Shown here: positions 40,652-49,487 of the stretch, piece by piece | Numbering within the stretch: the stretch's first letter is position 1 | Layout of the letters: each line of letters begins with the position of its first letter | Notes under the pieces: model-generated | What the model was told of the DNA's origin: nothing | The model's database searches: none | Seen by the model: the letters and a program-made list of their open reading frames with translations, nothing else | NCBI RefSeq assembly: GCF_039872745.1 | Contig: NZ_JBDPZD010000004.1 | Location: 62,001 to 126,000, forward strand | DNA: 64,000 nucleotides | Source: Pelomonas paludis | Lineage (GTDB): Bacteria; Pseudomonadota; Gammaproteobacteria; Burkholderiales; Burkholderiaceae_C | Reading direction: 5' to 3' | Made by a program: the position numbers and the translations under genes

Positions 40652-41676
40652 CCACCGTCCAACGCCGCCGCCTGTCTGCTCTAACCGGCGAACGCGGCGC
40701 CGCACTCCTGACGGCCATGATCATCGTGACCCTGGTTGCCAGCCTCGCGGCCGGCATGGTGTGGCAGCAGTACCGCGCGGTGCAGACCGAGGCGGCTGAC
40801 CGCGCGCGAGCCCAGAGCGGCTGGATCCTGGTTGGCGCCCTGGATTGGGCGCGGCGCATCCTGCTGGAGGACGCCAAGGGCGACCAGGAAAAGCCCCCCG
40901 CCACCGACCACCTCGGCGAAGTCTGGGCCGTGCCCTTGGCGGAATCGCGCCTCTCCACCTTCCTCGCGGCCGACCGCACGGTGGGCGCGGACGACGGGCC
41001 CGAGGCCTTCCTCTCCGGCTCGATCGTGGATCTGCAGTCGCGCTACAACCTGCGAGCCGTTCTTGGGGGCGACAAGGTCGCGCCCGTGGAACGGCAGACC
41101 CTGGAGCGCTTGTGCCAGTCAGCACAGCTGCCCAGTTCGCTGGCCAGCGTCATCATCGATCGGCTGCGCGGCAGCTTTGGCTCCGCACCACGCGAGGCTG
41201 CAGATGGAAAGCCCGGTAGCCCCGCCGTGCCTCCGGATGGCAGCGTCCAGCCCATCAATCTCAGCCAGCTCACCTGGCTCGGCATTCCGGCCGACGCCGT
41301 TGAGCGTCTGCGTCCTTTCGTCGTGCTGCTGCCCCGGCCCACCGCCGTCAACCTCAACACCGCACCGCGCGAGGTGGTGGCCGCCGTCATCGACAAGGCC
41401 AGCCTGGCCGACGCCGAACGCATCGTCCAGGAGCGCTCGCGCACGCGGCTGCGCACGCTGGAGCAGGCCAAGCGCCTGCTGCCCCCGGATACCGACCTCT
41501 CCCCCGACCGCGTCGGCGTCGCCAGCAGCTTCTTTGAGGTGACCGGGCGCCTGCGCCTGGAAGAAAGGCTGTTGGAGCAGCGTTCGATCATCGAACGCCG
41601 GGGGCTGGAGATGCGTGTCATCGCGCGCTACCGGGCCTCGCAACTGCTCGATCAGCCCCTCGGGGGCCGATCCTAG
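40648..41676 (+). CDS. gspK: Type II secretion system pseudopilin GspK
   Basis: 342 residues. 'RGAALLTAMIIVTLVASLAAG' is the atypical pseudopilin signal lacking Glu5, as expected for GspK, which caps the tip. 'DLQSRYNLRAVLG' and 'WLGIPADAVERLRPFVVLLPRPTAVNLNTAPREVVAAV' are characteristic; the latter is the helical SAM-like domain. The TAG stop codon lies inside the CTAG that begins a palindromic element, which separates this gene from gspL. Confidence 0.94.
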   Translation: MTTVQRRRLSALTGERGAALLTAMIIVTLVASLAAGMVWQQYRAVQTEAADRARAQSGWILVGALDWARRILLEDAKGDQEKPPATDHLGEVWAVPLAESRLSTFLAADRTVGADDGPEAFLSGSIVDLQSRYNLRAVLGGDKVAPVERQTLERLCQSAQLPSSLASVIIDRLRGSFGSAPREAADGKPGSPAVPPDGSVQPINLSQLTWLGIPADAVERLRPFVVLLPRPTAVNLNTAPREVVAAVIDKASLADAERIVQERSRTRLRTLEQAKRLLPPDTDLSPDRVGVASSFFEVTGRLRLEERLLEQRSIIERRGLEMRVIARYRASQLLDQPLGGRS

Positions 41677-41838
41677 GAGGCTGTCGGGCTTTGGGCCGGC
41701 GGCGCGCCGGGGCGAGTTGCGGGGCCATGCGTCGTTGCCGGCTCGTTGTTGGGGCCGATCCAACGCCTCGCCGACGCCTAGCCTGGCCCCGCAACTCGCC
41801 CCGGCGCGCCGCCGGCCCAAAGCCCGACAGCCTCCTAG
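41673..41838. mobile_element. 158-bp palindromic MITE-like element flanked by CTAG, inserted between gspK and gspL
   Basis: Two 55-base arms (41673-41727 and 41784-41838) are perfect reverse complements, separated by a 56-base centre. Both ends are CTAG, which is self-complementary and so could be a 4-bp target-site duplication. The element proper is then 41677-41834 with 51-bp terminal inverted repeats starting GAGGCTGTCGGGC. Removing the element and one CTAG leaves gspK's own TAG stop intact and the gspL ATG 12 bases later, a normal operon spacing. It has no coding capacity. The organisation is that of a non-autonomous MITE; CTAG targets are known for IS5-family elements, but I cannot assign a parent. 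In RNA it would form a very stable hairpin inside the gsp message. Confidence 0.85.
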
Positions 41839-41850
41839 AATCCGCGCTTC

Positions 41851-43080
41851 ATGGCCACCCTGCTCGTCCTGCTGCCTCCTCGCCCACGCCTGCGTGCTCA
41901 GAGCCTGAACGCCATGGCCCGCGAGGGCGACATCGAGTTCGACTGGTTGCTCACGCCGGATGGCCGGAGCGTGTCTGCCGAAGGTCGCAACTTGCCAGCC
42001 GCATTGCCACATGCCGACAACGTCGTCGCCGTCATGGCCGAGAACGACGTGAGCTGGCGGCGCGTCGAGCTGCCCAAGGCCGGCCGCCAGATGCGCGCCG
42101 CCCTGGCCGGCAAGCTGGAAGAAAGCCTGCTCGACGAGCCCGAGAACCTGCACTTCGCCCTTGAGGCGGATGCGACCCCCGGCGACACCGCGTGGGTCGC
42201 CATCACCGCGCGCAACTGGCTTGCCGAGTTGCTGGGCCAGTTGGAAGGCGCGCAGATCTTTGTGGACCGCGTGGTGCCGTCTGCAGCGCCCGACCTGCCG
42301 CCCGGCGGCCACTTTCACGACGCCAGCACCGATGGCTCCTGCCTCGTCGAGTTGAGCTGGACCCACGCCGAGGGCGTGGCCTCGCTGCCCATTGGGGGCT
42401 CGCTGGCGCGCCAGTTGCTCTCGCCCGCCAGTGTCGAAGGCACGCGCTGGACCTCGGCGCCCGGCGTTGTCGCGCTGGCCGAACGCTGGCTGGGAGCATC
42501 TGTCCCCGTGCTCGGCCGTCAAGGGCGGGCGCTGGCCGCGCTTCAGACCGGCTGGAACCTGCGCCAGTTCGATCTCGCTCCCAAGGCCCGGGGCACCAAG
42601 GCGCTGTGGCAGTTCCTGCGCACCTTCCTACGGCCGCAGTGGCGCCTGGTGCGCTGGGGCCTGGCGGTGCTGCTCCTGCTCGAACTGTTGGGGCTCAACC
42701 TGCGGGCCTGGCGTCTGCAACATGAGCTGACGGCCCAGCAGGACGCCATCAACGCCACGCTCAGCAGCACCTTTCCCCACGTCCGCGCCATCCTGGACGC
42801 CCCCATCCAGATGCAAAAGGAACTCGACCTGCTGCGCCAGCGCAGTGGCGCGCTGGGTGAGCAAGACTTCGAGACCCTGCTGGCCGCAGCCGCGACCGCG
42901 TGGCCGGCTGACCGTGGCCCGGCCGACATCCTGGCCTTCGAGCCCGGGCGACTCATCTTCTCCGACCAAGGCTGGAGCCCCCAACAGGTCGACGCCCTGC
43001 GCAGCCAGCTGCGCAGTGAGGGCTGGGCGCTGGAAGCCAGCGACGGTCGCCTCGTCATCAGCCGTCCAACGCGCCCATGA
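41851..43080 (+). CDS. gspL: Type II secretion system protein GspL
   Basis: 409 residues. The N-terminal cytoplasmic part (to about 260) is an actin-like domain that recruits the GspE ATPase; 'WRRVELPKAGRQMRAALAGKLEESLLDEPENLHFAL' is a good family match. A transmembrane helix (about 267-285, 'WGLAVLLLLELLGLNLRAW') is followed by a small periplasmic ferredoxin-like domain ('LAFEPGRLIFSDQGWSPQQVDALRSQL'). It follows the palindromic element, 12 bases after its right end, and has no obvious ribosome-binding site. It overlaps gspM by four bases. Confidence 0.93.
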   Translation: MATLLVLLPPRPRLRAQSLNAMAREGDIEFDWLLTPDGRSVSAEGRNLPAALPHADNVVAVMAENDVSWRRVELPKAGRQMRAALAGKLEESLLDEPENLHFALEADATPGDTAWVAITARNWLAELLGQLEGAQIFVDRVVPSAAPDLPPGGHFHDASTDGSCLVELSWTHAEGVASLPIGGSLARQLLSPASVEGTRWTSAPGVVALAERWLGASVPVLGRQGRALAALQTGWNLRQFDLAPKARGTKALWQFLRTFLRPQWRLVRWGLAVLLLLELLGLNLRAWRLQHELTAQQDAINATLSSTFPHVRAILDAPIQMQKELDLLRQRSGALGEQDFETLLAAAATAWPADRGPADILAFEPGRLIFSDQGWSPQQVDALRSQLRSEGWALEASDGRLVISRPTRP

Positions 43081-43604
43081 GAAGCACCGCCGCCTCCCCC
43101 CTCGCCCGCGCTCGCACGGCCTTGGCTCAGGCCCAGGAGCAGGCCAGCGCGCGCTGGTCGCGCCTGGCTGAACGCGAGCAGCGCCTGCTGACCCTGGCCG
43201 GCGCCGCCCTCGGCCTGTTGCTGACCTACACCGTCCTCATCGCGCCGGCCCAGCGCACCTTGCGCAATGTGCCCGTACAGCTCGAAGCGGTGGAGCGGCA
43301 GCTGCAGACCATGCAGGCCCAGGCCGCCGAAGCCCGGCTGCTGGCCGCCAGCCCCAGCGTGCCCGCTGCCGATGCCCAGGCCGCGCTGTCCGGCGCCACG
43401 GATCGCCTGGGCCCCAAGGCCCAACTTCACATGCGCGGCGAGCACGCCGTGCTGATGCTGAGCGGCGTGCCCAGCGAAGCCCTGCAAGCCTGGCTCGGCG
43501 AAGTGCGCGCCGCCGCGCGCGCCCGGCCCGTCGAGGCGCAGCTGACGCGCTCGCCCCAGGGCTTCACCGGGAGCATCGTGCTCAGCCTTGGAGGTGGCGC
43601 TTGA
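43077..43604 (+). CDS. gspM: Type II secretion system protein GspM
   Basis: 175 residues. A short cytoplasmic N-terminus with 'RWSRLAEREQRLLTLAG' precedes one membrane helix (about 40-60), a coiled-coil stretch and a periplasmic ferredoxin-like domain ending 'GFTGSIVLSLGGGA'. GspM pairs with GspL in the inner-membrane platform. It overlaps gspL and gspN by four bases each. Confidence 0.92.
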   Translation: MRSTAASPLARARTALAQAQEQASARWSRLAEREQRLLTLAGAALGLLLTYTVLIAPAQRTLRNVPVQLEAVERQLQTMQAQAAEARLLAASPSVPAADAQAALSGATDRLGPKAQLHMRGEHAVLMLSGVPSEALQAWLGEVRAAARARPVEAQLTRSPQGFTGSIVLSLGGGA

Positions 43605-44398
43605 AGCCCGCCCTGCCGCGCCGCTGGGCGATTGCTGGCGGTCTGCTCGGGGTGCTGATCGGCCTGGTGTCCTTTGCGCCAGCCAGTTGGTTGGCCCAGG
43701 CGCTGGCCTCGGCCACGGGCAGCCATGTGCTGCTGACCGATGCGCGCGGCACCGTCTGGTCGGGCTCCGGCGTGCTGGTGCTGACGGGCGGCGACGGCAG
43801 CCGCGACGCCACCAGCCTGCCCGGCCGCATCAACTGGAAAACGGGCCTTCAAGCCGGCGGCGTGCGGCTGCTGGCCAGCCAGGCCTGCTGCGTCAATGGC
43901 GAGCTGGAGCTGCTGATCCAGCCCGGCCTGGGTCGGCTGGCCATCACGGTGGCCAACCGCAGTGACTGGCTGGTGCGCGTACCCGCCGCCTGGCTGGCAG
44001 GCCTGGGCACGCCTTGGAACACCCTGCAGCTCAGCGGCAGCCTGCGCCTGCAAAGCCGTGACCTGCAGTTCGAGCGCATCGAAGGGCGCTGGCTGCAGCG
44101 GGGCTCCGCCCAATTCGACCTGGTCAACCTCTCCTCGCGCGTCTCGACGCTGGCACCGCTGGGCAGCTACCGCTTCAGCGTGGTGGCCGACGCCGCCAAT
44201 GCCGGCACCAGCCTGTTGCAGCTCAGCACGCTGGACGGTGCACTGCTGCTGACCGGGCAAGGCCAGCTCTCGCCCAACGGCAAGAGCCGCTTCCAGGGCG
44301 AGGCCAGTGCGGCGCCCGGGCGCGAGGAAGCGCTGAACAACCTGCTCAACATCATCGGCCGGCGGCAAGGCCCGCGCTCGATCCTCACACTCGGATGA
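43601..44398 (+). CDS. gspN: Type II secretion system protein GspN
   Basis: 265 residues from a TTG start, supported by GGAGG six bases upstream and a TTGA overlap with the gspM stop. An N-terminal anchor (WAIAGGLLGVLIGLVSFAPA) is followed by a periplasmic beta-rich domain containing 'LLTDARGTVWSGSGVLVLTGG' and 'SGRLRLQ'-type strands, as in GspN. Its exact role in secretion is unclear and it is dispensable in some systems. The stop overlaps the gspD start. Confidence 0.9.
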   Translation: MKPALPRRWAIAGGLLGVLIGLVSFAPASWLAQALASATGSHVLLTDARGTVWSGSGVLVLTGGDGSRDATSLPGRINWKTGLQAGGVRLLASQACCVNGELELLIQPGLGRLAITVANRSDWLVRVPAAWLAGLGTPWNTLQLSGSLRLQSRDLQFERIEGRWLQRGSAQFDLVNLSSRVSTLAPLGSYRFSVVADAANAGTSLLQLSTLDGALLLTGQGQLSPNGKSRFQGEASAAPGREEALNNLLNIIGRRQGPRSILTLG

Positions 44399-46542
44399 CG
44401 CCCATGAATGCCACCCCCTGGCTTGCAGCCATCCCCACCGCCATCGCCCTGCTGGGCGCAGCCCAGGCCCAGATGCCGGGTGGCGCGCCCACCGCACCCC
44501 GAAGTGCACGCGGGCCCGCCGTCAAGGCCGCCACGCCAGTGACGCTGAACTTCGTCAACGCCGACATCGAGGCCGTGACGCGCGCCATGGGCGTGATGCT
44601 GGACCGCCAGATCGTCATCGATCCGCGCGTCAAAGGCGTGATCACCGTCTACAGCGAGCAGCCCGTCAGCCCGCGCGACGCCTACCTCAACTACCTGGCC
44701 GCGCTGCGCGGCCTCGGGTTCACCGTGGTTGAGAACGCCGGCCTGCTCAAGGTCGTGCCCGAGCCCGACGCCAAGCTGCAAACCGGCGCCGTGGCCATCG
44801 AACCCACCCAGGTGCGCGGCGACCAGATGCTGACGCAGATCTACCGTCTCAACCACGAGAACGCCAACAACCTCGTGGCGGTGCTGCGGCCCTTGATCAG
44901 CCCCAACAACACCATCAACGCCAACCCGGGCAACAACACCCTCGTCATCACCGACTACGCCGACAACCTGCAGCGCATCGCCAAGATCATTGCCGCCATG
45001 GACACCCCCGGTGCCGGCGACATCGAGCTGGTGCCGCTCAAGCACGCAGTGGCCGCCGACCTGGCGCCCCTGGTGCAAAAGCTGCTGGACGGCATCGCAG
45101 CCGCGCCCGGTGGTGCGGCGCCGGGCGGTGTGGGTGGCATGACCGTGCTGGTGGACCCGCGCTCCAACGGCCTGATCCTGCGCGCGCCGAATAGCGCCCG
45201 TCTGGCCGCCACGCGCGCCATGGTCGAAAGGCTCGACCAGCCCGCCTCGGACGCCGGCACCAGCATCCGCGTGGTCTACCTGAAAAACGCTGATGCCGTG
45301 AAGCTCGCCACCGTGCTGCGCGCGGCTTTCGGCGGCGCCTCGGGCTCGGGCGGGGGCACGACCGGCAGCTACACCAGCACCACCTCGGCCACGCAGCAGG
45401 CGGCCAACACCCAAGGCGGCGTGCAGACCGGCGCCGCCATGTCCGCCGCCGCCACCACGCCGGTGGCCCAGAGCGCCAGCCCCTCGACCGGCGGCATCGT
45501 GCAGGCCGACCCCGCCACCAACTCGCTGATCATCACCGCCGCCGAGCCGCTCTACCGCCAGATGCGCCAGGTCATCGACCAACTCGACGCGCGCCGCGCC
45601 CAGGTCTACGTCGAGTCCATGATCGTCAAGATCGACAACTCGCAGGCCGCGCAGATCGGTGTGCAGTGGCAGAACATCTTCGGCAGCAAGGGTGACAGTG
45701 CCATCCAAGGCGCGGGCACCAACTTCGGCACCGGCCTGGCCAACATCATCAACGGCACGGCGGCCGTGGCCAATGGGCGAAGCGGCATCGCCACCGCGCT
45801 GGGCACCAGCTCCGTGCCTTCGGGCCTCAACTTCGGCTTGCTCAAGAAGGTGGGCGACTTCTACACGCTCGGGGCCATGGCCAACTTCTTCGAAGGCCAG
45901 AGCGGCGCCAACGTGCTGTCCACACCCAACCTCGTCGCGCTCGACAACGAAGAGGCCAAGATCGTCATCGGCCAGAACGTGCCCTTCGTGACCGGCTCCT
46001 ATGCCAGCACCGGCACCACCGGCTCGGTCAACCCCTTCACCACCGTGGACCGCAAGGACGTGGGCCTGACCCTGCGCATCAAGAGCCAGATCGGCGAGGG
46101 CGGCACCGTGCGCATGATCGTCTACCAGGAGAACTCGTCCGTGGTGCCGGGCTCCAGCGGCACCACCGGCCCCACGCTCGACAAGAGCGCCATCGAGACC
46201 TCGGTGGTGGTGGACGACGGCGACATCATCGTGCTCGGCGGCCTGATGAAGGACGAGTACACCGACGGCGCCGACGGCGTGCCCGGGCTGTCCAAGATCC
46301 CACTGATCGGCAGCCTCTTCAAGAGCGAGAACCGCAAGCGCGTGAAGACCAATCTGATGGTCTTCCTGCGGCCGGTGGTGATGCGCACGGCCCAGGCCGC
46401 CAACGAGCTGTCCATGTCGCGCTACGAGGCCATCCGCGGCGCGCAGCAAGCGCCGCTGCCCACCGACAAGAGCGTGCTGCTGCCGAGCACCGGCACCCCC
46501 GTGCTGCCCGAGCCGGCCGCCAGCAAGCCGGCCGCGAACTGA
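44395..46542 (+). CDS. gspD: Type II secretion system secretin GspD
   Basis: 715 residues from the ATG overlapping the gspN stop (ATGA); an ATG nine bases later is also possible. A signal peptide ends around GAAQAQ. The N0 domain (about 45-115, 'VTLNFVNADIEAVTRAMGVM'), N1-N3 repeats with a Gly/Ser/Thr-rich loop in N3 (about 315-370), and the secretin core (about 410-665) with 'GVQWQNIFGS' and 'VPGLSKIPLIGSLFKSENR' are all present. It forms the outer-membrane exit channel. The short alanine/proline-rich tail has no obvious pilotin-binding S-domain, so targeting may differ from the pilotin-dependent systems. Confidence 0.97.
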   Translation: MTPMNATPWLAAIPTAIALLGAAQAQMPGGAPTAPRSARGPAVKAATPVTLNFVNADIEAVTRAMGVMLDRQIVIDPRVKGVITVYSEQPVSPRDAYLNYLAALRGLGFTVVENAGLLKVVPEPDAKLQTGAVAIEPTQVRGDQMLTQIYRLNHENANNLVAVLRPLISPNNTINANPGNNTLVITDYADNLQRIAKIIAAMDTPGAGDIELVPLKHAVAADLAPLVQKLLDGIAAAPGGAAPGGVGGMTVLVDPRSNGLILRAPNSARLAATRAMVERLDQPASDAGTSIRVVYLKNADAVKLATVLRAAFGGASGSGGGTTGSYTSTTSATQQAANTQGGVQTGAAMSAAATTPVAQSASPSTGGIVQADPATNSLIITAAEPLYRQMRQVIDQLDARRAQVYVESMIVKIDNSQAAQIGVQWQNIFGSKGDSAIQGAGTNFGTGLANIINGTAAVANGRSGIATALGTSSVPSGLNFGLLKKVGDFYTLGAMANFFEGQSGANVLSTPNLVALDNEEAKIVIGQNVPFVTGSYASTGTTGSVNPFTTVDRKDVGLTLRIKSQIGEGGTVRMIVYQENSSVVPGSSGTTGPTLDKSAIETSVVVDDGDIIVLGGLMKDEYTDGADGVPGLSKIPLIGSLFKSENRKRVKTNLMVFLRPVVMRTAQAANELSMSRYEAIRGAQQAPLPTDKSVLLPSTGTPVLPEPAASKPAAN

Positions 46543-46555
46543 CCGCCCGAGCACC

Positions 46556-47977
46556 ATGGCCACCCGGCACCCCCTGCCCTACGCCTTCGCCAATGCACAC
46601 ACCGTGCTGCTGGAGGACGACGGCCAGCAGCTCACGCTGTGGGCACCGCCCGAGCTGAGCCTGGCCACGCTGTCCGAGCTTCAGCGCCAGTACGCGATCG
46701 ACCGCATCGAGACCGAGGCCCCCACCAGCCTCGCCGACCGCATCAACACCACCTACTCGGGCAGCGAGTCCAGCGCCGCCACGGTGGTCGGCGAGGTCGA
46801 GAGCGCGGTGGACCTGTCGCGCATGATGCAAGACCTGCCCGCCGTGGAGGACCTGCTGGAGGCCGCCAACGACGCGCCCATCATCCGCATGCTCAACGCC
46901 CTGCTCACGCAGGCTGCCAAGGACGGCGCGAGCGATATCCACATCGAGCCCTATGAGCGCGCCAGCGCCGTGCGCTTCCGCGTGGACGGCACGCTGCGCG
47001 AGGTGGTGCAGCCCAACCGGGGCCTGCATGCCGCGCTGATCTCGCGCCTCAAGATCATGGCCGAGCTCGACATCGCCGAGAAGCGCATGCCGCAGGATGG
47101 CCGCATCTCGCTGCGCATCGGCGGCCGCGCCATCGACGTGCGCGTCTCCACCCTGCCCAGCGCCCATGGCGAGCGCGCCGTGCTGCGCTTGCTCGACAAG
47201 TCCGAATCCAAGTTCACGCTCGAAGGCCTGGGCATGGACGGCGAGGTGTTGACGCGCTTCAAGCAGCTCGTCCAGCAGCCACACGGCATCGTGCTCGTCA
47301 CCGGCCCCACGGGCTCAGGCAAGACGACCACGCTCTACGCCGCGCTGCAGACCGTGGACACCACCACGTCCAATGTGCTGACGGTCGAAGACCCCATCGA
47401 GTACGAGCTGCCGGGCATCGGCCAGACCCAGGTCAACGCCAAGATCGACCTCAGCTTTGCCAAGGCCCTGCGCGCCATCCTGCGCCAGGACCCGGACGTG
47501 ATCATGATCGGCGAGATCCGCGACTTCGAGACCGCGCAGATCGCCATCCAGGCCTCGCTCACCGGCCACCTGGTGCTGGCCACGCTGCACACCAATGACG
47601 CACCCAGCGCCGTCACGCGGCTGATCGACATGGGCGTCGAGCCCTTCCTGCTGTCGTCCTCGCTGCTGGGCGTGCTGGCCCAGCGCCTGGTGCGGCGCCT
47701 GTGCCCGCAGTGCCGCACGCTCGGTGCCGATGGACATTGGCATCCGGTGGGTTGCGAGGCCTGCGGCCACACCGGCTACAAGGGCCGCACCGGCGTCTAC
47801 GAGCTGATGGTGGCCAACGACACCGTGCGCGCGCGCATCCACGAGCGCGCCTCCGACGCCGAGCTCACCGACGCCGCACGCGCCAACGGCCTGCGCGCCA
47901 TGCGCGAGGACGGCGAACGCCTGATCCGCGACGGCGTGACCTCGCTGGAAGAAGTCTTGCGCGTCACACGCGACTAG
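46556..47977 (+). CDS. gspE: Type II secretion system ATPase GspE
   Basis: 473 residues. GspE powers pseudopilus assembly from the cytoplasmic face. Walker A GPTGSGKT is at 250-257. The Asp-box region 'VLTVEDPIEYELPGIGQTQVN', the Walker B region 'LRQDPDVIMIGEIRDFETA' and the His-box 'GHLVLATLHTND' follow in order. The zinc-binding tetracysteine motif is Cys383, Cys386, Cys400 and Cys403, with a spacing of 13 residues between pairs, shorter than in many homologues. The N-terminal GspL-binding region is present. It is 13 bases after gspD. Confidence 0.97.
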   Translation: MATRHPLPYAFANAHTVLLEDDGQQLTLWAPPELSLATLSELQRQYAIDRIETEAPTSLADRINTTYSGSESSAATVVGEVESAVDLSRMMQDLPAVEDLLEAANDAPIIRMLNALLTQAAKDGASDIHIEPYERASAVRFRVDGTLREVVQPNRGLHAALISRLKIMAELDIAEKRMPQDGRISLRIGGRAIDVRVSTLPSAHGERAVLRLLDKSESKFTLEGLGMDGEVLTRFKQLVQQPHGIVLVTGPTGSGKTTTLYAALQTVDTTTSNVLTVEDPIEYELPGIGQTQVNAKIDLSFAKALRAILRQDPDVIMIGEIRDFETAQIAIQASLTGHLVLATLHTNDAPSAVTRLIDMGVEPFLLSSSLLGVLAQRLVRRLCPQCRTLGADGHWHPVGCEACGHTGYKGRTGVYELMVANDTVRARIHERASDAELTDAARANGLRAMREDGERLIRDGVTSLEEVLRVTRD

Positions 47978-47981
47978 CCCG

Positions 47982-49193
47982 GTGCCCGCCTACAAATACC
48001 AAGCCCTCACCGACGCCGGCCGTCAGACCAGCGGCCTGCTGGAGGCCGACAACCCGCGTGCCGCGCGCGCGCAGTTGCGGGCCCAGGGGCTGACGCCGCT
48101 GCAGGTCGAGGTCGTGCAGCAGCATGGCCAGGCCGAGGGCAGCCGCTTCACGCGCCGGGTGTTCTCCAACACCGCGTTGACCGTCTGGACGCGCCAGCTC
48201 GCAGGGCTGGTCGGGTCGGGCCTGCCCATCGAGCGGGCGCTGACCGCGCTGGCCGACGAGTCCGAAGACCCGCGCCAAGCCGAGCTGATCAGCCAGCTCA
48301 AGGCCGAGGTGAATGCCGGCTCCACGTTTGCCCGCGCGCTGGGCACGGCGCCGCGCGAATTTGATGACGTCTACCGCGGCGTGGTGGCAGCCGGAGAGCA
48401 AAGCGGCGCCCTGGGCCTGGTGCTGGAGCGCCTGGCCGACGATCTGGAAGAACGCCAGGCGCTGCGGGCCAAGGTGATCGGCGCCCTGCTCTACCCGGCC
48501 GTGGTGTCGCTGATGTCGCTGGTCATCGTGACCTTCCTGCTCACCTATGTGGTGCCGCAGATCGCCACCGTCTTCACCAGTTCCAAGCGCGCACTGCCGC
48601 TGCTCACCACGGTCATGCTGGCCATCAGCGACGCCGTGCGGGCCTGGGGCTGGCTGGGCCTGGTGGCGCTGGTGGCCGGTGGCGTGGCGCTGCGGCTGGC
48701 GCTGCGGGCGCCGGCCTTCCGGCTGCGCTTTGACGCGGGCGTGCTGCGCCTGCCGCTGCTGGGCCGCCTGGCCCGGGGCTACAACGCAGCGCGCTTTGCC
48801 GGCACCCTGGCCATGCTGGCCGGTGCGGGCGTGCCCATCCTCAAGGCCCTGCAGTCGGCAGCCGAGACGCTCTCCAACCACGCGATGCGGGCCGACGCGA
48901 TGGATGCCCTGGTACAGGTGCGCGAAGGCGCGCCGCTGGGTTCGGCCCTGGCCGGCAAGAAGCGCTTCCCTGGCCTGATCGCGATGTTCGCCCGCCTGGG
49001 CGAGCAAACCGGCGAGCTGCCCGACATGCTGGGCCGCTGCGCGCGCCAACTGGGCGCCGAAGTGCAGCGACGGGCCATGGCGGCAGCCACGGTGCTGGAG
49101 CCGCTGCTGATCGCCGTCATGGGCCTGGTGGTGCTGCTGATCGTGCTGGCGGTGTTGATGCCGATCATCCAACTCAACACCTGGGTGAAATAG
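47982..49193 (+). CDS. gspF: Type II secretion system inner-membrane protein GspF
   Basis: 403 residues from a GTG start four bases after gspE (MPAYKYQALTDAGRQTSGLLEAD, the standard GspF N-terminus). Two repeated T2SSF domains are present (about 70-193 and 273-394), each with 'FARQL'/'LAGAGVPILKAL'-type helices, and three hydrophobic stretches. GspF is the polytopic centre of the assembly platform and contacts GspE and GspL. It is the last gene of the operon; hairpins and a terminator follow. Confidence 0.96.
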   Translation: MPAYKYQALTDAGRQTSGLLEADNPRAARAQLRAQGLTPLQVEVVQQHGQAEGSRFTRRVFSNTALTVWTRQLAGLVGSGLPIERALTALADESEDPRQAELISQLKAEVNAGSTFARALGTAPREFDDVYRGVVAAGEQSGALGLVLERLADDLEERQALRAKVIGALLYPAVVSLMSLVIVTFLLTYVVPQIATVFTSSKRALPLLTTVMLAISDAVRAWGWLGLVALVAGGVALRLALRAPAFRLRFDAGVLRLPLLGRLARGYNAARFAGTLAMLAGAGVPILKALQSAAETLSNHAMRADAMDALVQVREGAPLGSALAGKKRFPGLIAMFARLGEQTGELPDMLGRCARQLGAEVQRRAMAAATVLEPLLIAVMGLVVLLIVLAVLMPIIQLNTWVK

Positions 49194-49205
49194 GCCCACC
49201 CCCTA

Positions 49206-49274
49206 CCGCAGCGCAGCTGCGGCCCCCTCAAGGGGGCACTCCCGACGGACCGGCGGAGCCGGATCCGTGGGAGT
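49206..49274. repeat. Hairpin-rich intergenic repeat downstream of gspF
   Basis: Three consecutive stem-loops: CCGCAG/CTGCGG (49206-49222), CCCCC/GGGGG with a TCAA loop (49223-49236), and a longer imperfect hairpin closed by ACTCCC/GGGAGT (49238-49274) with inner ACGGA/TCCGT pairs. Sequences of the type 'CCCCCTACCGC...CCCCCTCAAGGGGG' are, from memory, common between genes in Comamonadaceae. The 294-base space up to the next gene contains this array, the following terminator and a perfect 12-bp palindrome GATCGCGCGATC at 49321-49332; I see no gene in it. Confidence 0.6.
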
Positions 49275-49289
49275 CGCTGGAGGGGCGGC

Positions 49290-49309
49290 GGCGCGGAGCG
49301 CGCCTTTTT
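49290..49309 (+). terminator. Intrinsic terminator of the gsp operon
   Basis: GGCGCG (49290-49295) and CGCGCC (49299-49304) form a 6-bp all-G/C stem with a GAG loop, followed by TTTTT. It lies about 100 bases after the gspF stop, behind the hairpin array. Confidence 0.65.
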
Positions 49310-49487
49310 GGGGTGGCGCTGATCGCGCGATCGGTTGCTTGAGCGGCACTCCACGCGGTCTTCGGAGGTTCACACGTCGGGGTCGATGGAGCTAGCCCGG
49401 GAACGGGTGGGGAATTGCGCTTTTCGGCGGGGTGGGTGGCGTGCTAATTTTGGGTCGACGCCACTCTTCAGAGACGAGGTCCCTGGC

